Positions 8,863 through 18,052 of a DNA stretch of 46,109 nucleotides are shown here, piece after piece. Positions within the stretch are counted from its first letter, which is position 1; each line of letters opens with the position of its first letter. The notes beneath the pieces are model-generated. The model did no database searches and was not told the DNA's origin. It saw only the letters and a list, made by a program, of their open reading frames with translations. The DNA lies in the NCBI GenBank assembly GCA_009377645.1, contig WHTQ01000031.1:1-46109 (forward strand). The letters are read 5' to 3'. This DNA comes from Micromonosporaceae bacterium (GTDB lineage: Bacteria > Actinomycetota > Actinomycetes > Mycobacteriales > Micromonosporaceae). Position numbers and translations under genes: made by a program.

Positions 8863-10089
8863 GTGACGAGCCGACCCCGGACCGGGCGCGGGCTGGCGCT
8901 GCTGGTGGCGGCGTCGCTGGCGGTCGGCGGGCCGCCCGGGGTCGCCCTCGCCGGTGCCCCGGTGCCCGCGGCGACCGGCCAGGTCGCGCACGAACAGCTC
9001 ACGCCGCTGGCGGCCGAGCAGGCCTGGCAGCACTCCACCGGGGCCGGCGTGGTGGTGGCGGTGCTCGACTCCGGCGTGGACAGTGAGCACCCCGACCTGG
9101 CCGGGCGGGTGCTGCCGGGCTGGGACTACGTCGACGGGTCGACCGACGGCCGGGAGGACCCGGTCGGGCACGGCACCACCGTCGCGTCGCTGATCGCCGG
9201 CCGCGGCGACCCGGCGATCGGGCTGGCCCCGGACGCCACGATCCTGCCGGTACGGGTGCTCGACGAGCAGAACCGCTACCAGCGCGCGGCGACGGTCGCG
9301 GACGGCGTGATCCGGGCGGTCGACCAGGGGGCGCAGGTGATCAACCTGTCGCTGGGGGGAGCCCGGGACAGCAGCTCGCTGACCGACGCGCTGGCGTACG
9401 CGATGGCCCGGGACGTGGTGGTGGTCGCCTGCACTGGGAACGACACCGGGGACTACGCCGAGGTGTGGTATCCGGCCCGGGAGCCGGGCGTGGTGGCGGT
9501 CTCCGGCCTGACCTTCTCGCGCGGTGGCACGGCGGTGCGGTGGCCGGAGTCGCTGACCGGGCCGGAGACCGTGCTGTCGGCGCCGGCGGTGCTGACCGGC
9601 GCCCGCGCGGGCGGTGGGCGGCGGCCGGTGCAGGGGACCAGCTTCTCCTCCGCGCTGGTGGCCGCGACCGCCGCGCTGATCCGCGCCCGGTGGCCCGACC
9701 TGCCGGCCGCCGAGGTGGTGAACCGGCTGGTCAGCACCGCGACCCAGCTGGGCGCGCCGGGTCGGGACCCGGTCTTCGGGTTCGGCGGAGTCGACCCGGT
9801 CGCCGCGCTGACCGAGCCGGTGCCGCCGGTGCGCGGCGACCCGCTGGACACCAAGGCCCGCAGCCGGGCGACCGGGTTCGGCTCGGCACCGGACGCCGCC
9901 GGGAGCATCGCCGCCCCGGAGCCGGCCAGCGCCGGTCCCGAGCAGCCGGAGCGGCAGCCGGCTGGTGGTGCCGGGGACGAGGTGCGGGCCGCCGGCGACC
10001 GTACCCTGCCGGGGCTGATCTGGGCGCTGCTCGCGTTCACGGTGCTGCTGCTGGCCGCGGCGGCGACCCGCCCCCTGATCCGCCGCTAG
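8863..10089 (+). CDS. Mycosin-like S8 serine protease (type VII secretion associated)
   Basis: Subtilisin-family protease with the mycosin layout: signal peptide (residues ~8-31), catalytic domain, Pro/Ala-rich linker, and a C-terminal membrane helix (LIWALLAFTVLLLAAAATR) with a short basic tail. The catalytic residues visible are Asp69 (VVAVLDSGVDSEHPD), His103 (VGHGTTVASLIAG) and Ser260 (QGTSFSSALVAA), with Asn193 as oxyanion residue. Length 408 residues fits MycP proteins. GTG at 8863 gives the signal peptide directly. A CACAAT-like -10 only six bases upstream makes a leaderless start possible. No other type VII genes (EccB-E, Esx, PE/PPE) are in the window, so it is an orphan here and its substrate is unknown. 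Confidence 0.88.
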   Translation: MTSRPRTGRGLALLVAASLAVGGPPGVALAGAPVPAATGQVAHEQLTPLAAEQAWQHSTGAGVVVAVLDSGVDSEHPDLAGRVLPGWDYVDGSTDGREDPVGHGTTVASLIAGRGDPAIGLAPDATILPVRVLDEQNRYQRAATVADGVIRAVDQGAQVINLSLGGARDSSSLTDALAYAMARDVVVVACTGNDTGDYAEVWYPAREPGVVAVSGLTFSRGGTAVRWPESLTGPETVLSAPAVLTGARAGGGRRPVQGTSFSSALVAATAALIRARWPDLPAAEVVNRLVSTATQLGAPGRDPVFGFGGVDPVAALTEPVPPVRGDPLDTKARSRATGFGSAPDAAGSIAAPEPASAGPEQPERQPAGGAGDEVRAAGDRTLPGLIWALLAFTVLLLAAAATRPLIRR

Positions 10090-10103
10090 CCCGGCGCCGG
10101 CGG

Positions 10104-11276
10104 TCAGGCGCAGGAACCGGTGTCGGCGGCCGACCCGCTGTCGGTGCCGGCCGCGGCCACCGGCCCGGCCTCCTCGGCGGTGACCGCGAACCCGGTGTTC
10201 GGGTCGTCCGCGGCCGCGGCGAAGATCACTCCGAGCACGTCGCCGGACGGCGCGACCAGCGGACCACCCGAGTTCCCGCTGCGCACCAGCGCCCGGATCG
10301 TGTAGACCTCCCGGGTGACCCGGGACGAGTCGTAGATGTCCGGACCGGTGATGTTCCGGACGTCCCGGACCCGCGCCTCCTGCGCGTCGAACGGGCCGTC
10401 CAGCGGGTAGCCGAGCACTATCGCGTCCGACCCGGTGTCCGCCGGGCGGTCCACGAACGGCAGCGCCGGCGCCGGCAGCCCCGGCACCCGCAGCACCGCC
10501 AGGTCCCGGTCCGGGTCGTAGACCACCACCGTCCCGTCGAACCGCTGCCCGCCCCGCTCCACCGCCACCGACCCGGTGCCGGCCACCACGTGCGCGTTGG
10601 TCATCACGTGCTCGGGCTGGTAGACGAACCCGGAGCCCTCGATCCGCCGGGCGCAGCTGGGCGCGCTGCCGTGCACCTTCACCACCGACTGCGCCACCTC
10701 CGCCACCACCGGGTGGACCGCCAGCGCGGCGTCCGGCGGGGCCACCTCCCGCACCCGGGTCGGGGTGAGGTCTCCGAACACGTCCGGGAAGCCGCGGGTG
10801 TCGATGGTGTCGTTCAGCGCCTGCGAGAGCGCCCGGGCCGGCGCCGGAATCAGCTGGTCGATCCCGCCGAGCACCACCGACCCGCGGACCGACTTGGCCA
10901 GCCACGGCATCGACGACGAGGCCAGCGGCACCGCCACCAGCCAGGCCACCAGCGCCACCGCCAACAGCGAGACCACCGCCCCGCCGACGTCGTCGGCCCG
11001 CTGGCCGGACTCGCTGCGGATGGTGCGCCGCAGGTGCGAGCCGAGCCAGCCGGCCAGCGCCTGCCCGAGCACCGCCAGCCCGAACACGGTGACCAGCGCC
11101 ACCACCACCCGGTTGCCGTCGCCGTTCAGGTACCGGGCCAGCAGCGGGCCGAGCTGCAGCCCGAGCAGCGCCCCGCCGAAGAAGCCGACGAACGACAGCG
11201 CTCCTACCAGGAATCCCTGCCGGTAGCCGCTGACCGCGAACAGCAGCATCAGCCCGATCAGGACGAGATCGACCAT
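10104..11276 (-). CDS. marP: MarP-like membrane-anchored serine protease (CvpA-like domain plus trypsin-like domain)
   Basis: In M. tuberculosis MarP (Rv3671c) protects against acid and oxidative stress. This protein has about four N-terminal membrane helices (within residues 1-120, CvpA-like), a linker, and a chymotrypsin-like protease domain with His229 (TNAHVV), Asp258 (DPDRDLAVL) and Ser336 (RSGNSGGPL). Cys208 and Cys389 occupy the places of the MarP disulfide. Length 390 residues matches. ATG at 11276 is chosen; GTG at 11282 would add two residues. It is followed upstream by the Nudix, TlpA and nth genes in the same order as Rv3671c-Rv3674c, with short gaps or overlaps, so it is the last gene of an operon. 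Confidence 0.93.
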   Translation of the reverse strand: MVDLVLIGLMLLFAVSGYRQGFLVGALSFVGFFGGALLGLQLGPLLARYLNGDGNRVVVALVTVFGLAVLGQALAGWLGSHLRRTIRSESGQRADDVGGAVVSLLAVALVAWLVAVPLASSSMPWLAKSVRGSVVLGGIDQLIPAPARALSQALNDTIDTRGFPDVFGDLTPTRVREVAPPDAALAVHPVVAEVAQSVVKVHGSAPSCARRIEGSGFVYQPEHVMTNAHVVAGTGSVAVERGGQRFDGTVVVYDPDRDLAVLRVPGLPAPALPFVDRPADTGSDAIVLGYPLDGPFDAQEARVRDVRNITGPDIYDSSRVTREVYTIRALVRSGNSGGPLVAPSGDVLGVIFAAAADDPNTGFAVTAEEAGPVAAAGTDSGSAADTGSCA

Positions 11277-11286
11277 TGACACGGGT

Positions 11287-11997
11287 TCAGCGTACGGGCC
11301 ACGCGCTCGCTGAGCCGCCCACGGCGTCGCTGGCTTCGCTTGACCGCTCCGACGCGCTCGGCAGGTCGGCGACCCGGTCCCGGGGCCAGGGCCGGGCCCA
11401 GCCGGCCAGCTCCAGGAGGGTGGCGAGCACCCCGGCGGTGAACCCCCAGACCAGCATCCCAGCCACCTGGAAGGCCGGCCCGACGTAGCCACTGGGGTGC
11501 CGGACCAGCATCCGGTTCGCCGGGTCCACCAGGTCGGGCACCGGCAGCCGGGCCACCCGGGAGACCTCCGCCGGGTCCAGCGGGTGCACCGGGTGCGGCG
11601 CGTGCCACCAGGCCAGCACCGGCGTGACCAGGAAGTCGCTGACCGGGATCCACAGCGGGGGCAGCTGGGCCAGTACGGTCACCGAGTCCGGCTGCACCCC
11701 CACCTCCTCGTTCGCCTCCCGCAGCGCGGTGGCGGCCGGGTCCGGGTCGTCCGGCTCGGACACGCCGCCCGGGAACGCCACCTGCCCGGCGTGGGTGCGC
11801 ATGGTGGCGGCCCGCTCCAGAAGCAGCACGTCCGGGCCGGCACTATCTCCGCCGTCCCCGCCATTCCCGAGCAGTACGAGCACCGCGCTCGGCCGGGCGC
11901 CGTCGGGCTGGCCGGGCCAGCGGGTGAAGTCCTCCGGCCGGGACTGCCGGGCGCGGGTCAGCAGCGGCTCCCACCAGTCCGGCACCGGCCGACTCAC
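11287..11997 (-). CDS. Nudix hydrolase, CoA pyrophosphatase-like
   Basis: Predicted to hydrolyse coenzyme A or its esters to phosphopantetheine forms. The protein has the segment typical of CoA-Nudix enzymes (LLLERAATMRTHAGQVAFPG) followed by a Nudix box GVSEPDDPDPAATALREANE with EVG after it. Length 236 residues. The start GTG at 11997 overlaps the TlpA-like gene stop by four bases (GTGA), a sign of translational coupling. The last ~25 residues (SASERSSEASDAVGGSASAW) are low-complexity and coincide with a sequence resembling the dispersed palindromic element seen elsewhere. Ortholog by position of Rv3672c. Confidence 0.92.
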   Translation of the reverse strand: MSRPVPDWWEPLLTRARQSRPEDFTRWPGQPDGARPSAVLVLLGNGGDGGDSAGPDVLLLERAATMRTHAGQVAFPGGVSEPDDPDPAATALREANEEVGVQPDSVTVLAQLPPLWIPVSDFLVTPVLAWWHAPHPVHPLDPAEVSRVARLPVPDLVDPANRMLVRHPSGYVGPAFQVAGMLVWGFTAGVLATLLELAGWARPWPRDRVADLPSASERSSEASDAVGGSASAWPVR

Positions 11998-12593
11998 TCG
12001 GGTACCCCCAGGTGCTCGGCCACCAAGCTGGCCAGCTCCGGCTGCTTCAACGCACCGGTGACGTGCACATACCGAAGCTGGCCGGCGGCGTCCACGAGCA
12101 GGGTCACCGGCAGCCCCATCCCCCCGATCTCCGCCTGCAGCCGCCCCGGCTGGTCCTCCAGCGCCGGGAACCTCACTCCCAGGTCGGTGGCGAGCGCGGC
12201 GGCCGCCGCCGGCCGGTCCTCGGTGACCACGCCGAGCACCTGCACCCGGCTGGCCATCTGGTCGGCGTACCGCTGCAGCGCCGGCAGCTCCTCCCGGCAC
12301 GGAGCGCACCAGGAGGCCCACAGGTTCACCACCGCCGGCCCGCGCAGGTCGGCGAGCCGGAACGGTTCGCCGCCGGTGAAGCAGGGCAGCGTCAGGTCCG
12401 GCAGCGGCTCGCCGGACCCGGCGACAGCGGGTGCAGCCTCGGCGGGCGGTTCGGTCAGCCCCTGGCAGTCCGCCAGCGGGGAGACTGTGACGTCCGGGCC
12501 GGCCTCCGCGGGGCGTCCGCCGCCCTGGCACCCGGCGAGCGCCACCAGCAGCCCGAGCAGCAGCGCCGGGATCGCCGGCCGGGGGCGGGTCAT
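11994..12593 (-). CDS. TlpA-like thioredoxin-fold lipoprotein
   Basis: Exported thiol-disulfide reductase. The N-terminus is a lipoprotein signal peptide with lipobox LAGC, so Cys22 would be acylated. The redoxin domain starts around residue 65 and carries the active-site pair in [16 protein letters not shown], with a cis-Pro region at [16 protein letters not shown]. Length 199 residues. The start ATG (12593) overlaps the nth stop by four bases (ATGA), and its stop overlaps the Nudix start by four. Ortholog by position of Rv3673c. It probably keeps extracytoplasmic thiols reduced, possibly including the MarP disulfide encoded two genes downstream; that link is inference. Confidence 0.92.
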   Translation of the reverse strand: MTRPRPAIPALLLGLLVALAGCQGGGRPAEAGPDVTVSPLADCQGLTEPPAEAAPAVAGSGEPLPDLTLPCFTGGEPFRLADLRGPAVVNLWASWCAPCREELPALQRYADQMASRVQVLGVVTEDRPAAAAALATDLGVRFPALEDQPGRLQAEIGGMGLPVTLLVDAAGQLRYVHVTGALKQPELASLVAEHLGVPE

Positions 12594-13321
12594 GGCGCCG
12601 TCAGCGCGGCCAGCTCCGCCACCCGCGGGCCCTTGAGCAGCTTCACGGCGCTGTCCCGATCGGTCGGCCCGGCCCCGAAGGACGGGCACCAGCGGGCCAG
12701 GGTGCAGGCACCGCAGGCCGGCTTGCGGGCGTGGCACACCCGGCGCCCGTGGAAGATCACCCGGTGCGAGAGCATCGTCCACTCCCGCTTCTCGATCAGC
12801 CCGCCGACCGCGTACTCGATCTTCTCGGGGTCCTTCTCCTCGGTCCACCGCCACCGCCGCACCAACCGTGAGAAGTGGGTGTCGACGGTGATCCCCGGGA
12901 CCTCGAAGGCGTTACCGAGGATGACGTTGGCGGTCTTGCGCCCGATCCACGGAAGCGTGGTCAGGTCCGCCATCCGGCCCGGCACCTCGCCGCCGTACCG
13001 CTCGATCAGCTGCTGGCCGAGCTTGATCAGCGCGTCCGCCTTGTTCCGGAAGAAGCCGGTGGGGCGCAGCAGCTCCTCCAGCTCGGCGCGGTCGGCGGCG
13101 GCGTAGTCGGCCGCGGTCGGATAGCGGGCGAACAGCTTCGGCGTGACCTCGTTGACCTTCACATCGGTGGTCTGCGCGGACAGGATGGTGGCCACGGCCA
13201 GCTGCAGCGGTCCGGCGTGGTCGAGCTCGCAGTGCGCGTCCGGATGGGTGCGGGCCAGCTCCCGCGCCATCCGCCGGGCCCGCCGCTTCCGCCCGAGCGG
13301 GCTCTCGTCGGGTGTTACCAC
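12590..13321 (-). CDS. nth: Endonuclease III (DNA glycosylase/AP lyase)
   Basis: Base-excision repair enzyme for oxidised pyrimidines. The helix-hairpin-helix is [17 protein letters not shown] with the catalytic Lys in GRKTAN; the catalytic Asp is in [11 protein letters not shown]. The C-terminal 4Fe-4S site is complete with the spacing C-x6-C-x2-C-x5-C ([17 protein letters not shown]). Length 243 residues is normal. It is the first gene of the nth-tlpA-nudix-marP operon, matching Rv3674c. Confidence 0.97.
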   Translation of the reverse strand: MVTPDESPLGRKRRARRMARELARTHPDAHCELDHAGPLQLAVATILSAQTTDVKVNEVTPKLFARYPTAADYAAADRAELEELLRPTGFFRNKADALIKLGQQLIERYGGEVPGRMADLTTLPWIGRKTANVILGNAFEVPGITVDTHFSRLVRRWRWTEEKDPEKIEYAVGGLIEKREWTMLSHRVIFHGRRVCHARKPACGACTLARWCPSFGAGPTDRDSAVKLLKGPRVAELAALTAP

Positions 13322-13364
13322 AGCGGCCAGGGTACGCCGACCGGGTACGCCGGACGGGTGCCGG

Positions 13365-14630
13365 CTAGGGCACCGAGATCGCGCCGGCCGGGCCGAGCCG
13401 GGCGCCGGTGTCCGGGAAGTCCAGCCCGGACACCTCCCGGATCAGGTCCAGGCTGCGCTGCTCGGGATCGACCACTGGCAGGCCGGCGTCGTACATGTGG
13501 GTGGAGACCAGCTGGCCGCCGGCGAAGTCGCCGTCCGGGGTGAGGGATACCTTGAGGACCGCGCCGAGGCCGAGGTTGCCGTCGGCGTTCAGGGTGCCGC
13601 CGCCGCCGGCGAAGTTGCCCAGGCTGTACGCGATCAGCCGGCCTTCGTAGAACTCGAGCCCGCGCAGCACGTGCGGACCGTGCCCGACCACCAGGTCGGC
13701 GCCGGCGTCGATCACCGCCCGGGCGAAGGCCATCGGGTCGCCGCGGGGCTCCCCGAAGAACGTCTCCGGCCCGGGGCGGACCCGGGTCTGGTCGGCCCCC
13801 TCGGCTCCCAGGTGCACCTGCACCACCACCAGGTCCGCCTGCCCGACGGCCCGGGACACCACGTCCTCGGCCTGGGCGAGGTCGTTCAGGTCGTTGGTCC
13901 AGCCGTACGCGCTGAAGCCGACCACCGCCACCGCCGTCCCGGCCACGTCCAGCACGGTGATCTGGTCCCGGTCCCCGGTGTACGCGAGACCGTGGTCGTC
14001 CAGTGCCGCCTGGGTGTTCGCCCGCCCCTGCGGGCCGTAGTCGTTGCCGTGGTTGTTGGCCAGGTTCAGCAGGTCGAACCCGGCCTCCCGCAGGTGGGCG
14101 GCGTAGCCGGGCGGGGCCCGGAAGGCATGGCAGCCGGAGCTGTCCTCGCCGCACTTCTCGAACCCGGTGTCGTCGGTCAGCGGCTGCTCCAGGTTGCCCA
14201 TGACCAGGTCGGCGGCGAGCGAGCCGGCGACCCCGTCGAAGAACCCGGCACCGTCGGCGGCCGGCAGGCTGCCGGTGTCGCCGAGGATGATGTCCCCGGT
14301 GGCCGACAGCGAGACCGCCGCCGGGTCCGGGCCGGACGTGGAGGGGACCGGCGCCGGGGTCGGGACCGGCGGGGAGCCCGGGCCGAGGCTCGGCGGCGCC
14401 TGCCACTTGCCCGCTCCGTCGTCGCCGGCCCGGGCGGCGACGACGCTGGCCGCGCCGACCCCGGCGACGAGCAGTGCTAGCAACGCCAGCAGCGCCGCCG
14501 CGGCGACGGCGGCCAGCACCAGCGGTGGGCGGCGCACCGCCAGGTCGCGGAGCCGGGCCAGCGGATGCGGCCGGCCACCGGCGGCGCCGGTACCGGCAGG
14601 CGGAGTCGCGGGAGGGGGGTCGATGGGCAT
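13365..14630 (-). CDS. CapA family protein (metallophosphatase-like), membrane anchored
   Basis: CapA-type proteins resemble PgsA of poly-gamma-glutamate synthesis and have a calcineurin-like phosphoesterase fold. Here a single N-terminal membrane helix (residues ~38-62) and a Pro-rich linker precede the domain. Visible motifs are [11 protein letters not shown] near the domain start, [19 protein letters not shown], and [10 protein letters not shown] near the end, which supply the metal-binding Asp, Asn and His residues. Length 421 residues. ATG at 14630 is used; the TTG two codons upstream has no better site. Substrate unknown; there are no other capsule genes nearby. It is divergent from crp. 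Confidence 0.88.
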   Translation of the reverse strand: MPIDPPPATPPAGTGAAGGRPHPLARLRDLAVRRPPLVLAAVAAAALLALLALLVAGVGAASVVAARAGDDGAGKWQAPPSLGPGSPPVPTPAPVPSTSGPDPAAVSLSATGDIILGDTGSLPAADGAGFFDGVAGSLAADLVMGNLEQPLTDDTGFEKCGEDSSGCHAFRAPPGYAAHLREAGFDLLNLANNHGNDYGPQGRANTQAALDDHGLAYTGDRDQITVLDVAGTAVAVVGFSAYGWTNDLNDLAQAEDVVSRAVGQADLVVVQVHLGAEGADQTRVRPGPETFFGEPRGDPMAFARAVIDAGADLVVGHGPHVLRGLEFYEGRLIAYSLGNFAGGGGTLNADGNLGLGAVLKVSLTPDGDFAGGQLVSTHMYDAGLPVVDPEQRSLDLIREVSGLDFPDTGARLGPAGAISVP

Positions 14631-14859
14631 CGTCAATCACCGGGCGGGTCCGACACCGAGGGGTCGGTGTCGCCCGGCGGAGCCTACCGGGGCGACCCGG
14701 TCCCGCGTACCGGCTGACCGGACGACTCTGGTCGCCGTCCGTACAGATCGGCGCTGGTCAGGGTCGGAATGGCAATCTCGGGGGCTGTGGCCGGTGGGGC
14801 CGGCGAATTCGCCTAGACTGAGCGTGCGCGGGATCCGCGCATGCACGGAGGGGTGCGCG
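14631..14859. promoter_or_regulatory. Divergent promoter region between the capA-like gene and crp
   Basis: Intergenic region of 229 bases. TAGACT at 14813-14818 could be the crp -10 element, giving a leader of about 35 bases that ends with the GGAGGGG ribosome-binding site. I see no clear -35 and no palindromic Crp site by eye. Confidence 0.35.
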
Positions 14860-15537
14860 ATGGACGAGGTACTGGCGCGTAGTGGGATCTTCCAGGGGGT
14901 CGACCCGGAGGCGGCCGAGGCGCTCGCGAAGGAGATGGAGACGGTCGAGATCCGCAAGGGCGACATCGTGTTCAACGAGGGGGAGCCCGGCGACAGCCTC
15001 TACATCGTGCTGTCCGGCAAGCTGAAGCTGGGCCGGCGGGCGGCCGACGGGCGGCAGAACCTGATCGCCGTGATGGGGCCGTCGGACATGGTCGGCGAGC
15101 TGTCGCTGTTCGACCCGGGTCCGCGGACCGCCACCGTGACCGCGGTGGTGGACACCCGGCTGGCCCGGATGCGCAAGCAGGCGCTGCGTCCGTGGCTCAC
15201 CAACCGTCCGGAGATCGCCGAGCAGCTGCTGCGGGTGGTCGCCCGGCGGCTGCGGCGCACCAACGACGAGAAGGCCGACCTGATCTTCACCGACGTGCCC
15301 GGCCGGGTGGCCAAGAACCTGCTGCAGCTGGCCGGTCGGTTCGGCACCCGGGACGGCGGAGTGCTGCGGGTGACCCACGACCTGACCCAGGAGGAGCTGG
15401 CCCAGCTGGTGGGCGCGTCCCGCGAGACGGTGAACAAGGCGCTGGCCGACTTCGCGTCCCGCGGCTGGCTCCGGTTGGACGGCAAGAGCGTGATCATCCT
15501 CGACCCGGAGCGACTGGCCCGGCGCGCCCGGGTCTAG
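14860..15537 (+). CDS. crp: Crp/Fnr-family cAMP-responsive transcription regulator
   Basis: Global regulator related to Rv3676 of M. tuberculosis, with almost the same length (225 residues). The cyclic-nucleotide-binding domain covers residues ~10-115; the phosphate-binding cassette is [20 protein letters not shown], with the Glu and Arg-Thr expected for cAMP contact. A dimer helix follows, then a winged helix-turn-helix ([20 protein letters not shown]). No Fnr-type N-terminal cysteines are seen. ATG 14860 is preceded by GGAGGGG. A class III cyclase gene lies about 5.4 kb downstream (20908-24603) inside the segment inserted in the conserved neighbourhood, a possible local cAMP source. Confidence 0.95.
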   Translation: MDEVLARSGIFQGVDPEAAEALAKEMETVEIRKGDIVFNEGEPGDSLYIVLSGKLKLGRRAADGRQNLIAVMGPSDMVGELSLFDPGPRTATVTAVVDTRLARMRKQALRPWLTNRPEIAEQLLRVVARRLRRTNDEKADLIFTDVPGRVAKNLLQLAGRFGTRDGGVLRVTHDLTQEELAQLVGASRETVNKALADFASRGWLRLDGKSVIILDPERLARRARV

Positions 15538-15686
15538 CGCCGGCCAGAGCCAACGAGCGGGTTACGCCCTTTCCGGCAGTTTCCTGTGAAGTGTCGGATT
15601 TCTGCCAGAAGTGGGCCTACGTCGCTGATGCCCTCGTTGGGACCTTCGTAAACCGTCCCCTGGTTTGAGAAGGGTTCTGACGAACT

Positions 15687-16445
15687 ATGAAGCCGTGGGT
15701 GAGGAACTCACTGAACATCGGCGCGCTCACTGCGGGCGCGCTGCTGGCCAGCGGCGCCGCTGCGCAGGCCAGCCCGACCATGACCACCACCGACAACCTC
15801 GGCGTGCTGAACGGCACCCAGGCGCTGCTGCCGATCCAGGCGCCGATCGACATTTGTGGCAACGCGGTCGCAGCGGCCGGGGCCGCGTACGCGGCGTGCG
15901 AGGGCGGTGCCGCCGCGGCGCTCGACTCGGAGTGGACCTTCGATCACTACCGCAGCGAGCAGGCGGCCGCCGGCACCACCCTGGTGAGCACCGGCAACAC
16001 CGGGATCGGTAACGGCACCCAGGTGTACGCACCGATCCAGGTGCCGGTCGACGTGTGCGGCAACGCGATCGCGGTGCTCGGCACCGCCACCGGTAGCTGC
16101 ACCGGCGGCGCCAGCGCGGACCAGGGCGGTGGCCAGCCCGACGAGCAGAAGCCCGGCGACTACGGGTACGAGCGCACCAAGCCGGGCAAGGACCAGACCG
16201 CCGACCAGCCGAAGGCCCAGACCGAGACCGAGGCCGAGGCCGGCCAGAACAAGGCCGAGGTGGTGGCGGACAGCAGCACCGCCGGCCCGACCCTGACCAG
16301 CTCCGGCAACGTGGGGCTGCTGAACGGCACCCAGGCCCTGATTCCGGTCCAGCTGCCGATCAACCTCTGCGGCAACGCGATCGCGGTTCTGGGCACCGCC
16401 CAGGCCGAGTGCGAGGGTGGCGCCACGGCGACCAACCGCCTCTGA
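15687..16445 (+). CDS. Secreted protein with three chaplin-like repeats
   Basis: A 252-residue protein with a signal peptide ending near ASGAAAQA (about residue 28). Three copies of one ~40-residue unit follow, around residues 35-75, 108-147 and 208-248. Each has the pattern GN-x-G-x2-NGTQ, then P-I-Q-x-P-[IV]-[DN]-[VIL]-CGNA and a second Cys ahead of GG. This is the chaplin (DUF320) pattern with its two cysteines, known in Streptomyces as surface-active amyloid proteins of aerial hyphae. Between repeats 2 and 3 is a charged Gln/Lys/Glu/Thr-rich linker. No LPxTG sorting signal is visible, so it is probably released or wall-associated through assembly. AGAAGGG precedes the ATG. A strong hairpin follows the stop. 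Confidence 0.85.
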   Translation: MKPWVRNSLNIGALTAGALLASGAAAQASPTMTTTDNLGVLNGTQALLPIQAPIDICGNAVAAAGAAYAACEGGAAAALDSEWTFDHYRSEQAAAGTTLVSTGNTGIGNGTQVYAPIQVPVDVCGNAIAVLGTATGSCTGGASADQGGGQPDEQKPGDYGYERTKPGKDQTADQPKAQTETEAEAGQNKAEVVADSSTAGPTLTSSGNVGLLNGTQALIPVQLPINLCGNAIAVLGTAQAECEGGATATNRL

Positions 16446-16492
16446 CCAGCCTCCACCGGGATCAACCCGCACCGTCCCCGCGGGTTGACAAG

Positions 16493-16531
16493 AAGGGGAG
16501 CCTGCGGGCGAGTCGCCCGCAGGCTCCCCTT
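16493..16531 (+). terminator. Perfect long hairpin after the chaplin-like gene
   Basis: AAGGGGAGCCTGCGGGC pairs completely with its reverse complement around the short centre GAGTC, a 17-bp stem. There is no T tract after it. It lies 47 bases past the chaplin-like stop and before the carboxyltransferase-like gene. A smaller 8-bp hairpin (CAACCCGC/GCGGGTTG, ~16463-16487) precedes it. Confidence 0.8.
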
Positions 16532-16579
16532 CGTTGGGCCAGATGTCCTGGGGTTGGTCGTGTGGCGGGAGGTGGCGTG

Positions 16580-18052
16580 ATGGGGGTCCTCGACACCGCC
16601 GTCGACCCCCGAGCACAGTCCTATCTCGACGCCCGTACGGCGATGTTGGCATCGCTGGCCGAGCTGGAGGCTGGGCTGGACGCGGCGCGGGAGGGAGGCG
16701 GCGAGCGGGCCGTCACCCGGCACCACGCCCGCGGCAAGCTGCTCGCCCGGGAGCGGGTGGAGCTGCTGGTCGACCGGGACTCCCCGCTGCTGGAGCTCAG
16801 CCCGGTGGCGGGGTGGGGGACCAGCGCACCGGTCGGCGCCGCGGTGGTGACCGCGCTCGGGATGGTGGCGGATCGGCCGTGCGTGATCGTCGCCAGCGAC
16901 CCGACCGTCCGGGACGGGGCGGTCGGCGCCGGCACGCTGCGCAAGATCCAGCGGGCGCAGCAGATCGCGCACCAGAACCGGCTGCCGGTGATCGGCCTGC
17001 TCGAGGCCAGCGGCACCGAGCCGGCCGAGCGGTCGGAGGTGACCGGGGCGGCGGCCGAGCTACGGGCCGGGCTGGCCCGGCTGGCCGGGGCCGGGATCCC
17101 GAGCACGGCGGTGTTCTTCGGTGATGCGACCGAGCTGGGCGGCGCGGACCTGTCCGACGCGTTCGACTATCTGGTCGGGCTCCGTCCGGTCACCGGGCAC
17201 GCGGTCAGTTCGAACGGCCGGCCGGACCGGCCGGCCGGCGCCGGTGGGCGTCCGGTCGACCACCTGGCCGAGGATGAGCGGGACGCGCTGCGGCTGACCC
17301 GGTGCTGCGTCCAGCGCTTCCCGACCGCCGCGGCGGCGTACCCGCCGACGGGCGCGGCGGCCGGCGCCGGCGACCCGGCCGGGTTGGTCGGCCCGGTCGG
17401 CCCGGATCGGCCGGTGGGCGCGCCCCGGCACGATCCCGAGGACCTGCTCGCCGTGCCGGTGACCGAACCGCGGGAGATCCTCGGCCGGGTGCTGGACGAC
17501 TCCGCGCTGGACGAGGACCAGCCCGGGGCCGGCCCGGCCGTGTGCGCCGGCTGGGGCACGCTGCACGGGCACCGGGTGGCCGCGCTGGCCCACGCCGGCC
17601 CCACCGCCGGTGCCGTCGCCGGCCACACCGCCAGTGCCGCCGCCGGTACCGAGGAGACCGACAAGACGGTCCGGTTCGTCCGGCGGGCCGTGGCCGCCGG
17701 TACCCCGTTGCTGGTGCTGCGGCACGGCACCACCCTCGGCCCGGCGGCCGAGGCCGGGCTGGCCGGCGCACCGATCCCGACGCTGGTGGTACGGGTCGGC
17801 CCGTGGCGCGGGGTCTGTGCGGTGTCCGCGCAGGCCCGGTTCCGGTTCGCCTGGCCCGGCGCCAGCGTGACCCCGACCCCGACGCCGCCGGCCGGCGACG
17901 GCGCCGGCCCAGGCAGCTCCGGCCCGGACAGCGCCACCGAGTCGGCGCTGCGGCGCTCCGGCCGGCTGGCCGATGACGGCGTCATCGACCCCCGGGACAC
18001 CCGTACCGTGCTGGGGTTCTGTCTGTCAGTCATCCAGCACCGCCGCTCATGA
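16580..18052 (+). CDS. Acyl-CoA carboxyltransferase-like protein with altered catalytic motifs
   Basis: Resembles the beta (carboxyltransferase, AccD/MccB type) subunit of acyl-CoA carboxylases: HHARGKLLARERVELLVDRDS near residue 50, ELSPVAGWG, and VDHLAEDERDAL. Motifs that form the oxyanion holes look lost. Where active relatives have a GGTYYP-like segment it has VRDGAVGAGTLRKIQ, where they have AGGAY it has ELGGADLSDA, and the C-terminal GGSFGAGNYGM region reads VGPWRGVCAVSAQARF. Length 490 residues is slightly short, and the frame is fully open. ATG 16580 follows GGGAGG. Its stop overlaps the biotin-carboxylase-like start by four bases (ATGA), so the two are coupled. The comparisons are from memory of the family; a pseudoenzyme or altered substrate is inference. 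Confidence 0.8.
   Translation: MGVLDTAVDPRAQSYLDARTAMLASLAELEAGLDAAREGGGERAVTRHHARGKLLARERVELLVDRDSPLLELSPVAGWGTSAPVGAAVVTALGMVADRPCVIVASDPTVRDGAVGAGTLRKIQRAQQIAHQNRLPVIGLLEASGTEPAERSEVTGAAAELRAGLARLAGAGIPSTAVFFGDATELGGADLSDAFDYLVGLRPVTGHAVSSNGRPDRPAGAGGRPVDHLAEDERDALRLTRCCVQRFPTAAAAYPPTGAAAGAGDPAGLVGPVGPDRPVGAPRHDPEDLLAVPVTEPREILGRVLDDSALDEDQPGAGPAVCAGWGTLHGHRVAALAHAGPTAGAVAGHTASAAAGTEETDKTVRFVRRAVAAGTPLLVLRHGTTLGPAAEAGLAGAPIPTLVVRVGPWRGVCAVSAQARFRFAWPGASVTPTPTPPAGDGAGPGSSGPDSATESALRRSGRLADDGVIDPRDTRTVLGFCLSVIQHRRS

Noticed and set aside
8824-10905. Long minus-strand open frame (693 codons) across the mycosin gene
   Set aside because: Low-complexity Arg/Gly/Ala shadow of the mycosin and marP genes.
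15538-15686. Crp site upstream of the chaplin-like gene (TGTGA near 15587)
   Set aside because: Only one half-site, without the inverted TCACA half.
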